Shown: positions 31,331 through 44,468 of the stretch, in pieces
How positions within the stretch are numbered: position 1 is the first letter of the stretch
Layout: each line of letters begins with the position of its first letter
Source of the DNA: Rhytidiadelphus loreus
Taxonomy: Eukaryota > Streptophyta > Bryopsida > Hypnales > Hylocomiaceae
Direction: 5' to 3'
NCBI GenBank assembly: GCA_947034895.1
Contig: OX344765.1
Location: 17,489,001 to 17,553,000 of the forward strand
Length of the DNA: 64,000 bases
Translations under genes and position numbers: made by a program
Notes under the pieces: model-generated
Seen by the model: only the letters and a program-made list of their open reading frames with translations
Told to the model about the DNA's origin: nothing
The model's database searches: none

Positions 31331-33818
31331 GATCTTTGAACATTTCGACTTGTATTAAAAAAATTATTTTTTTACAACAATTTGCTCAATTAATTCTTGT
31401 TGAATTCGACAATTTCTTCTCTTCATTTTATTTATTTTTCTGCATACTTCAAAATAATTATTTTCCACTAATCTTATCTTTCACCTATAGTCGAATCCAT
31501 ATATTGCATACTGAAATTTTTCACCTTACTACCTCCAGCCATTAATCACTTTATTTTCATGATTTGATATTTGATTTCTATTGTCTTGTTTCTCAAATTG
31601 AATTGACCTATGTATGATGTGGCAACAATTTCATTCAATGCCTAAAACTTCATCCTGTGCCCAAATTGAACAATAAAACATGAATCTTAAATCACACTCC
31701 ACCATTGAACTTTATGAAATTCTAGAAAATGAAATTTAACTTAGAATTCAATTAAACTACTTCCATTGAATTAATCATGTTTTTTATTTATTAAAAATAT
31801 TTTTTATTTAATAAATAAATAAAATTTAAATAAAGATAGTTAAAAAAAAGGGACATCAATTAGCAAAACGGTCATTTAGAAAATTAAGGGTTAATACATT
31901 TATTTGGTGTATAATATATATCTACTATGTTCATTTTATTTTTTTCATATTCAAGATATTTCTAAAAAATTTAAAGCATAGTTAAAAAAATAAAATAAAA
32001 TAGGTGGACCATTTTCATCCTTTAAATTTATATAAAGGCCCGTGGTTCAATGTTTTGGTACAAAATCATTAGTAGCATATTCATTTTGTTGTTTAGTCAG
32101 ACTATACATCCTTTCATCTAATTCTACGGTCATAGGTCCTCAATGGATTTATAATTTCTAAAAAGAAAAAAAAAATTGGAGGCTCACAGGCTCATAGGCT
32201 CACAGGCTCATGCTCTTAGGCTCACATACTAGCATCCCCGATGAGGCATCCATCAACATTCTTGGTACTATTGGAAAGCTCTTCACAAGGAGGGGTGCAC
32301 GGACTTTGTTTTATAATGTTAAATTTTGGACTTTTTTCAATATGGAAATTTTTGAATTTCAAAGTTATTGAATTAAATTATCTTTTATTTTGGAAAAATG
32401 ATAACTTTCATGTCACAAGTCCAAACACCACAAAACAAAGCCCTTAGCCTCCTTAGTGCAAGAAACTTTCTAATTCGTGCCAATTTTGTGGCGATTGGAC
32501 TTGATGTGTGAAAGTTATGGATTTTCTTAAATTAAAAAATTGAATTAAATTATCTTTTATTTTGTAACAACATGACATGCACAACAACACAAAACAAAGC
32601 CCTTTGCATTCCTTTGTGCATAAACCTTTCTATTTGTACCAAGAATGCAAATTCTCACACTATAATGTGGAAGTTATTGAATTTCAAAGTTTTAATGACA
32701 TAAAAAAAATAGGAGGTGGCTCTACAAGTGTGCACTTCTTGAAGTGTACATTATTTGCACATTACTAGTGCAATTAGAAAATAAAATGTACAAATAGTGT
32801 ACATTTTAGGTGGATATTTTTAGTGACCACTACATTTGAATTCAACGACACTAGCTTGCGAGCTTAGAGCGGCGAGCTTGTGAGTTGCAAGCATGGAGCT
32901 TGTAAGCGTGGAGCCTTGAAATTAAAAAATTTCAACTTTTTTATTCCAATTTTTTTTTCGTTTTATTTTCTAATGTGCCAAAAAACTTACTTTTTTTAGT
33001 AAATTTTGGAACTTATAACCACATATCCTATTACTATGGAAAATGGATTTGAAGAATTTTTTTTCATGGCTATGCAATTGCTTTTTTCAACAGTTCAACA
33101 ACTTTAATTTGCGATACAAAGTTTTGCATTTAGTTCACCAACTACAATTCTCATGTCTAGCCACTTACAAATTATTTCAAGAATATAACATAAGATGTTA
33201 AGTAAATAAGTCTCACAAAAACAAAGGTGGATGTAGTTTCATAAACCTCTCGCAAAAATATTTGAACCTCGTGAAGAGACTATTACTTAGGGAAACAAAT
33301 TTTTAAACCGGAATTCAGGGTCTTTCAAAAACACAATAAAACAAATGCAAAACAAACTCTGAACTAAAAAAAAATTGATAACTTTGTGATGGAATGTAAA
33401 CCCCAAAACAAAATAAAAATTAAATAGGAGAATGAAGTGAAAAACCAAGAAGAAATTGAAAAATATAATGGGAAGAAAAACATAAAAAAATGAAAAAAAA
33501 TGAAAATGAAAATATAAAAATCTAGAAAATTAATAGAAACTCAATTTCAAAAATGATGAATAAATGGAGAGGCAAAAAAAATATAGGATTACATGGGTAT
33601 ATATATATATTCAAATGTCATTTTCTGAATTAGGATGTACAATTATAGGGCTTAGCCATTCATAACTTTTTGTTTTTTTAAATTTCACTTTTTATACATA
33701 TTGTCACATTCAAAAGAGATATAAGCATGTTCCATTCAATATACTTAAAAACATTTCAATCGTACCAAATGTAAATTAATACAATACGATTCAAGTACAT
33801 AAAACAATCTAGCCATGA
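31331..33818. other. AT-rich region with repeat copies, no gene
   Basis: No gene is supported. It contains an inverted head of the dispersed family at about 32,180-32,250 (reiterated GGCTCACAGGCTCATAG words) and another copy at 32,845-33,050. Two diverged segments near 32,400-32,480 and 32,560-32,620 share ACACAAAACAAAGCCC-type words. Confidence 0.45.
32845..33050 (+). repeat. Dispersed repeat family, copy 2
   Basis: The head (ACGACACTAGCTTGCGAGC followed by reiterated GCGAGCTTGTGAG words) and the tail (CCTATTACTATGG then ATGGATTTG) match the copy at 28,830 and the copy at 36,640. Confidence 0.5.
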
Positions 33819-35217
33819 CTACCCTGAAATTGTGATGATCTTTGCTTTAACTAGAAGAAGCTTCAACTTGTTGAAGCTATAACTTGGTGCATGAATGAAT
33901 TTGTCCTCATGGATGTCCATCTTGCAAAAGTACTTGTACAGGTAGTACAAGTGCTTGCAATTTACGTATTGTTGACAGCCTCCAATGGCTGAAATAGCCA
34001 TGTTGTATAGTCAGGGCATGTGCACGAGGGATACGTTCCCATTGTGATTCAATACACGTTTTTGTTATGGTCTAACCTGGTTTGTAGTGACACAATTACA
34101 CCTAGTCCCGGGAAAGACAACAATGTAACTTCCAAAATTTCTCCTTTGACATTGCTAGCACTCTTCTACTTGTTATGTTGTTCTATAGTTGGTGCATTTG
34201 TAATTCACCTTATGGTTCAATTGTTTCAAACCATTGGATACACAGTTGCATCTACTGGAGGTGGCTGATTATAGAACACACTTTTGAATATGTTAGATTG
34301 AAGAGTCGACGTGGAAGTAGTATAGGGCACTCTTAGAAATGAAAGCCACCATGTTGCAATAGTAAAGTCTCATCTCGGCTCAAATCTATTCCAATCAAAA
34401 CAAGCCAGACCTCTGGTACCTTAGGCCAATCAAGAACCCATTTGTGCTTGTTTCCTTTCACACATCGTTCAATGTCGTCACCATAGAACCAAAAGTCAAC
34501 CACCACCTCTCGCTTACTTCCATAATCTTCTTTTCTTCTATGATATGTGGGAGCAAGGATTCCCTTCCACCCCTTTGCAATTTTGGCAGTGCACTTTATA
34601 TTTGAACCCTGCTATTGAACAAAACATTTTGCATTTGATTTGTGTTTGATTCTAGCTATGTGCCACTTTAAAGTGTCGCAATCACTTTTGAAAGCAATCG
34701 TCACATGTCTAGAAGTGTTGACTTCAGGTAGTTTACCTTTGTCCCCGAAAGAATCAACAGAAGCTGTTGTGGACCGCATTCGAACACAAGGTTGGGAGTA
34801 GTTGACTTTATCCAGTCTATGTGAGTCTACAGCATTGCTAATTGCCTAATTGATACGTCCAACTTCCTTTTTGTGCTTCTAAAGATTTCAAATGAGGTAT
34901 GCGACTTTCAACACCTTTACATCTAGGTAATGTATTTAGCGCTTCTGGAATCTTTTAGGGTCTCCGCTTTGTCTTGAAGCTCTTAAATTCAACTCACCCT
35001 TTGATGGACTAGATCCAGATGCATGTCCCTTCAAGTATGTACAATAGTTTGTCATTTGCATCCATACACGAATCCTATCATTGCAAGTGGCATCAAACAA
35101 ATTGTTTCTACGATTCTCAGACATTTGAAGCCACTTGTTATGTACTATTTCTGACAAGTTGCATGATGGCATATCCGCCATCTCCTCCAAACTTAAATCC
35201 TCCAAAAGCATCCACAA
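33819..35217 (-). pseudogene. Orphan 3' part of a MULE-like SWIM transposase gene
   Basis: This is a second, independently decayed copy of the C-terminal part of the transposase at 38.07-39.42 kb, in the same orientation. Shared pieces include NKWLQMSENRRNNLFDATC with WMQMTNY, the conserved region at 34,350-34,620, and the C-terminal block QQYVNCKHLYYLYKYFCKMD. The SWIM cysteines upstream of that block are disrupted here, and the frame stops after FQKR at 34,936. The catalytic part is absent. The 3' flanks of the two copies also share words (AACATTTCAATCGTA), so this is a truncated transposon copy or a segmental duplicate. Confidence 0.75.
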
Positions 35218-37724
35218 AATATTTTAACTATTGACATTCAATAGCATACGCCACAACCCAAACCAGAACAATTCTGAACTAAAACACATCAATTCACATA
35301 ATATTGAAATCATTTCAAGTAAATTCTAAGACATCAAAATAGAATATTCATATTCTATAAAATATCCTTCTACAAAACAACCAACTTCACGTTTATTTTG
35401 AGACACTAGTTACCAATATATATATATTTTTTAAATTTAATTAATTAATTAATTTTTCTTTCTAGATTTACAATTCAAGAAAGGTTCCTAGAGACACTCT
35501 TGATATTATTATCTAGCATGCCGATACAATCTTATATAGATAAGGCATGAAAATAATAGAATACCATGACCATGACTTGGTAGACATATATACAAATTTC
35601 TATTCTTATATGCATATATATAAATACATATGCACTCATATATGTATGAATATTTATAGACATTCATATACATATATAGAGACTTTTCTCTATTTATTTT
35701 GGCATATAGTTGTATGCATTCTAGGAATGGTCATATGACATTCATTCCTAATGTTAACTAATAAAGACTTGTCACTTTGACTCCAATTAGATTTTGTGGG
35801 AGAATGAAGATTTTGTTGCACAACTCATGATGCTTAAATCTCATCACTAGATCACATTTAAATTACCTCTCATGGCTCCTCATGTGATTCACTAATTATA
35901 ACAATTAGGGGTGTATACAAGTGTTATTACTCATAAGCCTAGCAAAATGATGTTTAACTACCTTATTTGACAATTTCATGAGCCACCTGTCTTACAGCTG
36001 GTTCTTTAAATATATATGCACCTACATTTATTGATGGCTTGAGTTTCTACTGAATTTGGTGGCTGGGGTTGCTAATTACCTGGATCTATGTGTAATTAGT
36101 CTTACATCAAATTGGTCACTACATGTGATAAGTTAATGACTATGGACCCATGCTCCATTATATGATGGCTGGTTACTTTCAATAAGCTCATTCTACCTTT
36201 TTACTTGGAGCTCCCATGCAATCATGTTGTACTAAAGTTGAGTCAAGCTCCTCACTGTGAAGCTAAGTCACTCCCTTGCTGGGTGTTTATTTTTTAGGCC
36301 ATTCAGTCCTTCATGCTTCTCAGCCCCTCAGTCTTGGTGCTACTTTCCTCTGCTGCAATTTTAAGTCTGCTTTTGAAGGGCAAGTTCATTTGTTCATTGG
36401 AGCTTTTTGGCTTAGGACAGATTCCTCTCACAGATGACTTCTACATAGTCTACGTCTACCAGCCAGGTTTTGGGGTTTATTCTCTTTAGAGCATCCCCAC
36501 CAGTGGCTTCCCTATCCCTATCCCCAAATGTACTTGTCATCCAGACGGGGAAGGATAGGGAAGCTCTGCTCCACCCATTCGTCCCTTAAACCCAGAAAAT
36601 GGAGCCACAATTACCATGATGGGAGTCACAGTTACCATGACGAGATGCAACGACGCTAGCATGCGAGCTTGGAGTGGCGAGCCTACGAGCTGTGAGCGTG
36701 AAGTTTGCGAGCATAGAGATCCAAAATTATATAAATTTTGTTAATGATGTCTAAAAAAGGAAAGTTTGAAAAAAATTGCCTAAAATAGAAAAAAATTACT
36801 ATTTATAGTAAGTGTTGCGGCCTATGACCATGGCTCCTAAAACCGTGGATTTGGTTAAATTTTTATTTTTATTGTCTTAAAATTCTTATTTTCTATGTCT
36901 TTAGGCTTTTACTCATTTTGACTTTTTGGCAAAGTTAAAGCACTTACAACATGTGTTGAATGAGTACACAGCTTCAAAGGTAGTTTCAGATGAATACCTC
37001 ATATCATTGTTGTAGACATATGACTCCAATGTTTAAGTGTTTAGTATATAGAGTTCAAAATTTTGAAATTAATTTCTAGGACTCGTTGTAAATTTGTAAT
37101 ATCCTGCCTCATGTTCACATCTTAAATTTTTTTGTAGAAAATGGAAGAAGACAAGGTTTAGGGGTTTAGGGTTTAGAAATGGAAGGTGTTGTACTAGAAA
37201 AAAAGATGAAGAAAGTGAGAACCTCAACGAATGAAATGAATGAAAAAAAAAGTGGATTAAAAAGAAAAAGAAAAAGAAGGTTTAGGGTTTATCGAAATTG
37301 AAGGGAAATAAAAATTGAGAATTACAAATGAAAGGAAGACGAGAAAGAAATGGAAATACAAATGGAAGGGAAATGAAAAAAAATTATAAAAGAAAAAAAA
37401 ATGGAAAAGGAAAAAAAATGGAAAAGAAAAAAAATGGAAAAGAAAAATGGAAAAGAAAAAAAAATGGAAAAGGAAAAAAAAATTTAAATGAAAGGAAAAA
37501 AAAGTGAGAAGAGACTAAAAAAATAGGAAAGGATAAGGAAAGAAAATTAAGCAGGCCAATAAAATCGAGAATGGATTGAATGAAAATGATTATAATATTC
37601 ATATGTGTAGTACTGAATTAGGCGTTTAGGATCATTTACATGAACTCACCATAGAATAGTGTACGAATGAGAGTTTTCAGACATATTTTGAATTTTCTAT
37701 ACTTCAAAAATGCCTACCCATTTT
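35218..37724. other. Gene-free stretch with low-complexity DNA
   Basis: It contains ATATAT-rich sequence near 35,400-35,450 and 35,580-35,680, a dispersed-family copy at 36,640-36,860, two short TTTAGGG telomere-like words at about 37,160-37,180 and 37,280, and a strongly purine-biased tract at 37,200-37,560 made of GGAAAAG/AAAAAAATGG units. Confidence 0.5.
36640..36860 (+). repeat. Dispersed repeat family, copy 3
   Basis: The head GCAACGACGCTAGCATGCGA and the tail GACCATGGCTCCTAAAACCG then TGGATTTGG match the copies at 28,830 and 32,845. The body has AAATTGCCTAAAATAG-like sequence. No coding capacity. Confidence 0.55.
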
Positions 37725-37894
37725 TTATTTTTTATTTTTGTGAATAGCTAAAAAATGCATTGCATTAAAAAAAACCAAAAATGCAAACAACAGCCAAGTC
37801 ACAGGTTTGCACAATGAAGAGAAAAGGACACAAGATAAAAGAAAAGAGGAAAAAAACACACGAGTGAAGGCCCTCCCAAAAGCCAACCCATTTT
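37711..37894 (-). mobile_element. Second 5'-truncated LINE-like insertion
   Basis: An insert at about 37,725-37,880 starts with a T-rich run and is flanked by TGCCTACCCATTTT (37,711-37,724) and AGCCAACCCATTTT (37,881-37,894), a 14-bp duplication with two differences. The insert sequence (GAATAGCTAAAAAATGCATT) is typical of a LINE 3' tail read on the minus strand. It is older than the copy at 25.1 kb judging by the broken tail. Confidence 0.5.
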
Positions 37895-37970
37895 CAATAT
37901 CATGGTTTTCAAATCATTTCAATCGTAATATACTTACATGGATACAATACAAATGAAGTACATTTGAAAA

Positions 37971-38026
37971 TGTGCCTATGTGTCTATGTGTCTATGTGTC
38001 TATGTGCCTATGTGCCTATGTGTCTA
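37971..38026. repeat. 8-bp microsatellite TGTGYCTA
   Basis: Seven consecutive units of TGTGTCTA or TGTGCCTA. Confidence 0.9.
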
Positions 38027-40921
38027 TTCGGGAATTGCAATGATTCCTGCTCGAACTAGAAGTAGCTTTAAGCCGTTAACTCATTGAAGCTATAACTAGG
38101 TGCATGAATGAATTTGTCTTCCTTGACATCCATCTTGCAAAAGTACCTATACAAGTAGTATAGGTGTTTGCAATTTACATACTGTTGTCGACCTCCAATA
38201 GCAGAAACAACCATATTTAGAAAGTCTGGGCATGTGCACGTGGAAAACAGGCCAATTGTAATTCGATAGATGTTTTTTTTATGATCTGCCCCTGTCTCCA
38301 GTGACACTATTGCACCTAAACCTGGATTGGGGATTAAGGTTACTCCCAAAATTTGACCTTTAATGTTTCCTGCACTCTTCCACTTATTCTGTTGTTCTAT
38401 ACTTGGTGTATTTCCAATCCTTCGAATGGTTCGGTTGTTCCTAACCGTTGGATACACATCTGGATTCTTTGGTGGTGTCTGGTCAAATAAAATAGTGTTG
38501 AAAATCTTTGACATATTGAAAAGGCGACGAGGCGACAGTGTAGGGCGTTGCTGGAGTTGGAATCATGCATGTTGTAAGATCAGAGTTTCCTCCCGATTGA
38601 GGTGTGTTCCTGATAGAACTAGCCAAATCTCTGGCACCTCCGGCCAATCGATTATCCATTTCCGCTTTGAGCCTTTGACACATCGTTCTATATCATCCCA
38701 ACAAAACCAAAAGTCAACCACCACCTCTCGCTTACTTCCATACTCTACTTTTCTACCTCGATATGTTGGAGCTGGAGTTCCCTTCTTTCCCTTTGCAATT
38801 TTGGCAGTGCACTTCATATTTGACCCCCGCTGTTGAGCGTGACATTTTGCATTGGATTTGTGACTAATCCTTGCAATATGCCACTTTGATATGTCACAGT
38901 CACTTTCACACGCAACAATGACATGTGGAGAACTATTAGCGTCAGACTCTTTACCTTTCTCCTGCAAGATGTCATTAGAAGTTGTTGTAGACCTCGTTCG
39001 CACTCGCGGTTGACTGAAATTCACTTTGTCCAATTTGTGTGAGTCTCCAGCATCTCCAATGGGTACATCTAACTTCCTCTTTGTACTTCCAAAGACTTCT
39101 TCACCTTCCAAATGCGGTACACGATTTCCAAGCCCCTCTGCTCTAGGTAAAGTGTTCAATGCTTTTGCAATTTTCTTAGGATCTTTGCTTCATGTGGCAG
39201 CCCTCAACCTCAACTCTTCCTTAGAAGGACCAGAACCACATGCATGACCTCTAAGGTATGCCCGATAGTTTGTCATTTGCATCCAAGCACGAATACTGTC
39301 GTCACAAGTGGCATCAAACAAGTTGTTTCCCCTTTTCCCAGACATTTGCAGCCACTTGTTGTGGACTGTTTCAGATAAATTGCAGGACGGTAAGTCCAGC
39401 ATCTCTTCCAAATTCAATTTCTACATATTCAACCAAGTACAAGGTATAGTTAGCACTTCATTTTACAAACATCATAGACTTCTGTATTTACAAACTCAAT
39501 TGTGGTCCACTTAATATGTACTCTCATAAAGTCAAGGACAATCCAAGAGAAACTCATCTAGAAATATATTACAATATCAACAGCAAGAAGTACAATATTT
39601 ATCCAACTTCTATATATAGGAAAATGGTCACAATTTCTTTTAAAAACTAATTACTACTAGGCCATAGTTACTTTCAAAATATGGACTCCTACTAATCTCA
39701 TATTCTGTTGAAGGTATAAAAATGAAGAGGTCTAGCAATTACCCAAAACAGAATCGTCGGATCCGACGGATTTATCTTAACCATTTAAGGGACCCCCACA
39801 ATTTCGGTACTTTCTAGTAAATAATCAACAAATTTTTAAAATACAAAAGTGAGCGGCTTAGGGTCAGTATATGAACACATGTAAATTATAGAAAATTACA
39901 TGCAACAGTACAGGCTCAGATTTGCATTCAAGAAATGCCTCTTCTAAAAATAAAATACTTGCAAGCATTGAAATAATGAATCCACTGACCATGTCCATGA
40001 AACCTCCCCATTGCCGGTACCGAAAATGCTAGAATGCTAGCCAATGGTCTAAGTGATGAAGTAATTCTTCATTTGCAGCTCCAGATGATAGCCACCAGGA
40101 TCGTATTGCAGTGTACCGTGTCTCAGCCTAATCCATATTCTTCGAATCTTTGTACTGTTTATACAGAGAAATATGTTGATGTTGAAGTGCTTCTTTGATA
40201 TACTTCTGGGTGTGTTTATGAAGAGAACTACTCCAATGCAGCAAACATGTTCTCTCACGATTTTCCATTTTGTCATTGGTAGAGCCATTGTTGTAGACAA
40301 TACGTACCACGTTCCAATTGGCCATGGCACTATCTGCCATGAATCCTTTAAAGTTTGGCTGAGCCACTCCATGTTGCTCCATGACAGCGTTCAAACTTTT
40401 CCAAAACTGTACCTGCACCACAGTATCTTCGGACTGCATATCGCACATGGCAATTGTCATCACTTTTTTGTACTCAACATCGTATACGTGGTAGGCCATT
40501 GTGGTCCAATCCTTCACGCGCTTCACGTGATCAAACATCAACCACGCATTCTGAAGATTCCCTCCTGGTTGCATGCGCTTCACGAGGTCCACTCCACTTC
40601 CAGGTCCTTCCGTCAGCATTTTAAAAATGTAAACTTTCTCCTTGCCTTGACCTGGGAAGACGCTGTCATGTATGAATTCGAACTTTGACTCCTTCTTCAT
40701 TGTCATGATGTTGTCAATGATCCCTCCTCTGTTGTTTGAGCGAAATGACGAGATCACATTCCGAATATTTGGAGATGAAAGATATTGGAAGCGGTCCATA
40801 ACTTCTTCCATTTCCTCCCCCTTCAACATCTTCTTCTTTCCTTCTCCGTTGTGAAATAGATGATTAGTCAGAAAGTCTTTACTAGCAGAGAGAACAATTG
40901 CTGAGTTTGTGGCCGACGGTG

Positions 40922-43900
40922 TATGGGCGCTTATTTACCCACCCTTGGTAAATCGGCGAACACAACCAGGTTCTAGTTTTATGATAGTGTACTACTCTAA
41001 TGGGTGTCTAAGCGTCAATCCATTGTGCCTTCCAAGCAATGGATCTTTTTTGCTAACTCCCTAATCGTGACTCTCTAATCGTGGTTCTAAATGACTCCTA
41101 AGTGGCTATCTTGCTAGGTTATGATTTGTGTTCCCTATTCCTAAAGTTTGCTCTATTGCCCTGAGGTAGAAGATCATCTCACGCCATTTCTAAAAACCTA
41201 AGGCTCGTTCAAATTGGATTCTCTAATCACCCGCTATGGGCGGACCGCAAGGCTATCAAACTTCATCCACGGTTTTTTATGGGTTTCCAAATTTGGTTAA
41301 AGGTGAAATTTGACCTATGGACCTGACCCCCTACTTTCTAGCTAAATCCTAAGTCCCAACTTGGTGGGAGGAAATCTCTATGATTTCATCCATCATGGGT
41401 TCCTAAACTTCATCCGTCCGTATTGTGGTCGTCTTGACTCTGATTTGGGCGTGTCTTATGTTTTTGGAAACCTCTCACGGTCTACTCTAAGATTTCCTAA
41501 TCATATCTGACCTGACTTGGACTCTAATGGTACCTAGCTCTCGGCCTAGTTGGGATTTTCGCCCTTGGTGGGCCAATGACACGGGGGGAGTTTAGGTTCT
41601 TACCCCGGCATGGTGTCCCATAAGGAGGGCGGTCAATTCACCTTCTTCCACCATGGTAAGTTGCGGTTGTAGGTCACGTTTTCGTTGGTACTGTACGTGT
41701 TCGTATATTCCAAAGACTAGCACTTCTTTCCCTACATGCTACTTCCTTCTTTCTCCTTTTCTTTTTCCTCAACACGCGTGCCCAATTGATGGAGAGGAGT
41801 GGGTTGGACACCTACCTACTTAGAAGGTCAAACTATGGCCTAACTACCACTTACGCGTCATCTTATCCTAATGTGGAAGGAATCTAGAAAGTCAAGATAT
41901 AGCCTAACTACCACTTACACTCGTCTCACCCTAATGGTGGAGAAGATTTCCTTTCTACCCTATCGATGGTGCCCCATTTCTATCTAAGCTCTTTCCTCCA
42001 CTTCTCCTCATTACATTTGGTGGTGGTGATGTGTGGTGTTGGAGGGGAGAGTTGGTGAGGTGGGATGGAAACGTCTCTTGTATTTTGATTGCTCCTTCCT
42101 TAGTGTGTATGGCGAGGTCCTTCCCTTGTTTCCTACACTATCTACTTGCTAACTTCCCCTAGTTTTCTACACTATCTACTTGCTAATTTTCCCTTAGTTT
42201 CCTACTCTATCTACTTGTTAATTTTCTCCTAGTTTCCTACTCTACCTACTTGCTAATTTTTCCCTAGTTTCCTACTCTATCTACTTGCTAATTTTTTTCC
42301 CAAAAAAAACAACGAACCCCGACCCCAATTGGGCCAAGCTGCAGGCAAGCTACCGGCTGGCTGAGCTAGGCGGGTTGCTGGGCTGAGCTGCCGGGCAAAC
42401 CCAAAAAACGTCCACACACTCTGAGCGAACGAACTGGGGGACCCCTACTCCCTTGGGGGTTATAACAAGACATGACTAAGATTGGTTGTTACGGTTGACA
42501 CACTACTTTTAGAGGCTAAACTTTGAATAATTTCCAAGCGTTTTGGAAACTAAACTTTGGAACTAACCACGGGTAGGGGGGGGGGAGGGGGTTCAAGGCT
42601 TCGCCGTCAATTTGGCTTTAACACCAAATTTAGGATTTTTGCCTTCCCCTAGAGGTTCAAAGCTCCGCCGTGCGGTGGACCCTTTAACACACAATTTAGG
42701 ACTAAACTTTGGACAAGGAACGGTGTGGTCTGGTTACCCCGAGGGGAACTACTCCACTCTTTTCCAAATACGGACACAAGGACTCGACTCAAATGCAAAG
42801 GTAATAGACTTGGTTAGTAACGAAATACGGAAAGAGACGTGGTTAGTAAAGGAAGGTTAGTGCAACATAAATAACACAACATGAACTGGAAGCCCCCAAA
42901 GCGGCATCGCCAAGGTACGGTGGAGGGTGGTTCCAAGGTTAGTACAAGACACGAACGAAGGACACTCAACTCGACTTTGGACGGTAAGAAAACTTAAAAA
43001 AGAAACCACACAAGAGTTACAAGACAAGAAAGAAGGGCCCCCCACGGACCTTCAACACTAAAATTGCAACAACAAAGAGGAGCAAAGTGCTCCAAAAACA
43101 CCATAGGGAGTTTTGGCCAAAAGTTGCCAAAACCAAGAGAGGTTGGACCCACGGACCCAAAACAAGTATTGGGGGTGTTTTGGGAGAGAGAAGGGCCCCC
43201 TTTTATAGGTTTCCAAGGGCCCACTCCCCCCCTCGACGAGTAACCTCATCCATCCGGATTTTCATCCAAATTTGAGGTTTTCATTTAATTTGGAGTTTTA
43301 CGCTGGTCCTAACTTCTAACTTTTGGAGTTTAGCTCGGAATTGCAAACGGATTGCACCAATGGCTTCGGAATGCCATTTTTAGCCTAAAAGACCTCGAAC
43401 CCCTATTTCTATCACAAAAAACCCATCGGAAACTAGGGCCAACTAGGGCCAATTAAAAGGGTAAAAACCTAACTTTTGGGGTTTACCTCTTTTGGCCTGG
43501 GTAACTAGCTAGGGTTTTGGGGGAGGCTCTAGGGAGTAAGAAAAGACTCCTTGATGTCTTCGTTCCGACTTTGTACGCTCCCGGGACACCGGTCAACCCC
43601 GCAAAGATCTTGCCGTAAATATTAATTGGGGGAATGTTGTCGATTTCGGCTATCTCCCGCTATCGGAACATCGTGAAATTTTTCGGGGCGCGTTATTAAC
43701 ATAAAAGATGCTAGTTTAATTTTTAGTGAGATTTTACCGCAGCCTGGGTATTTTCTATGAATTTCCCGTCGTGGCCTTTGGCGGTTGACTGCTCGGAAAA
43801 AGATCCTTTGGAGATCAGAAAAAACCGAGACTTTTTGGGGAACCTCTCATGGAATCCCCCAAGCCACGTGCCAAGTCTTGGGCTATTCTGGCACACAATC

Positions 43901-44468
43901 GATGGCGAGGTGAAAACTGACTTCGTTTAAATTATCGGCAGTCAGGGAATCTTTTACACGTGAGGGAATCTTGGCGAATGGATTTTGCCGTGGATATCCC
44001 GACATGTTCCAGATCCAAGAACACTATCTGGCGGCCGTGGGTTCCTCCATGCGGCCTGTCTTGGACAAGTAACACCTGCAAGCTAACAATTGGGATTCCT
44101 AAAGTTTCATCGATGGAACGGGGAAACTAGAACCTATCTTTGGAGATTTATGTGGGGATCTCCCTAACTCTCCTAAGACCAACTTAGCCTATCATAGTCA
44201 CATGCACTGGATTTGGCTATTTTGGATAAGTTCTTGGTAGCCCTATTGTTTCCCACTATTTACGGATTCTAACCCATATACTAGTGGGTTTTGTGGTTAA
44301 TCTATGGACAAAAGGCTATTTATGACCAAATGCTATACTGGTATGTGACATACCTATTTTGGTTCTACACTCTTTTTTGGGCTTTTTGTAGTACTTTATG
44401 CCTTAATTTGCACTAAACTAAAAAAAAAAAAAAACAATAAGTCCCAAGTGATGAATTTGGGGCTCACA
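40922..44468 (-). mobile_element. Long solo LTR (3,547 bp) inserted in the transposase exon
   Basis: Both sides carry CGGTG (40,917-40,921 and 44,469-44,473), a perfect 5-bp target duplication. The minus-strand left end is TGTGAGCCCC and the right end is GCGCCCATA, probably a mutated CA end (compare CTCACA in the related insertion at 50,760). Deleting the insert and one duplication joins the transposase frame exactly across the conserved RTP-SATNS segment. A minus-strand TATA box (TATAAAA, 43,207-43,201) lies about 1.26 kb inside. There is no gag/pol frame, primer-binding site or second LTR, so a solo LTR is the simplest reading. Its homologue in opposite orientation lies at 45,672-50,760. 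Confidence 0.75.
42115..42295 (-). repeat. Tandem repeat of about 38 bp inside the LTR, 4-5 units
   Basis: Units contain TTTCCTAC(A/T)CTATCTACTTG and CTAATTTTCCC. This repeat is not seen in the sister insertion, which carries other tandem repeats, so internal repeat turnover explains much of the length difference. Confidence 0.8.

Noticed and set aside
34020..34268. 82-codon plus-strand frame with a hydrophobic stretch
   Set aside because: It is antisense to the orphan transposase 3' region, and the equivalent antisense segment exists at 38.36 kb.
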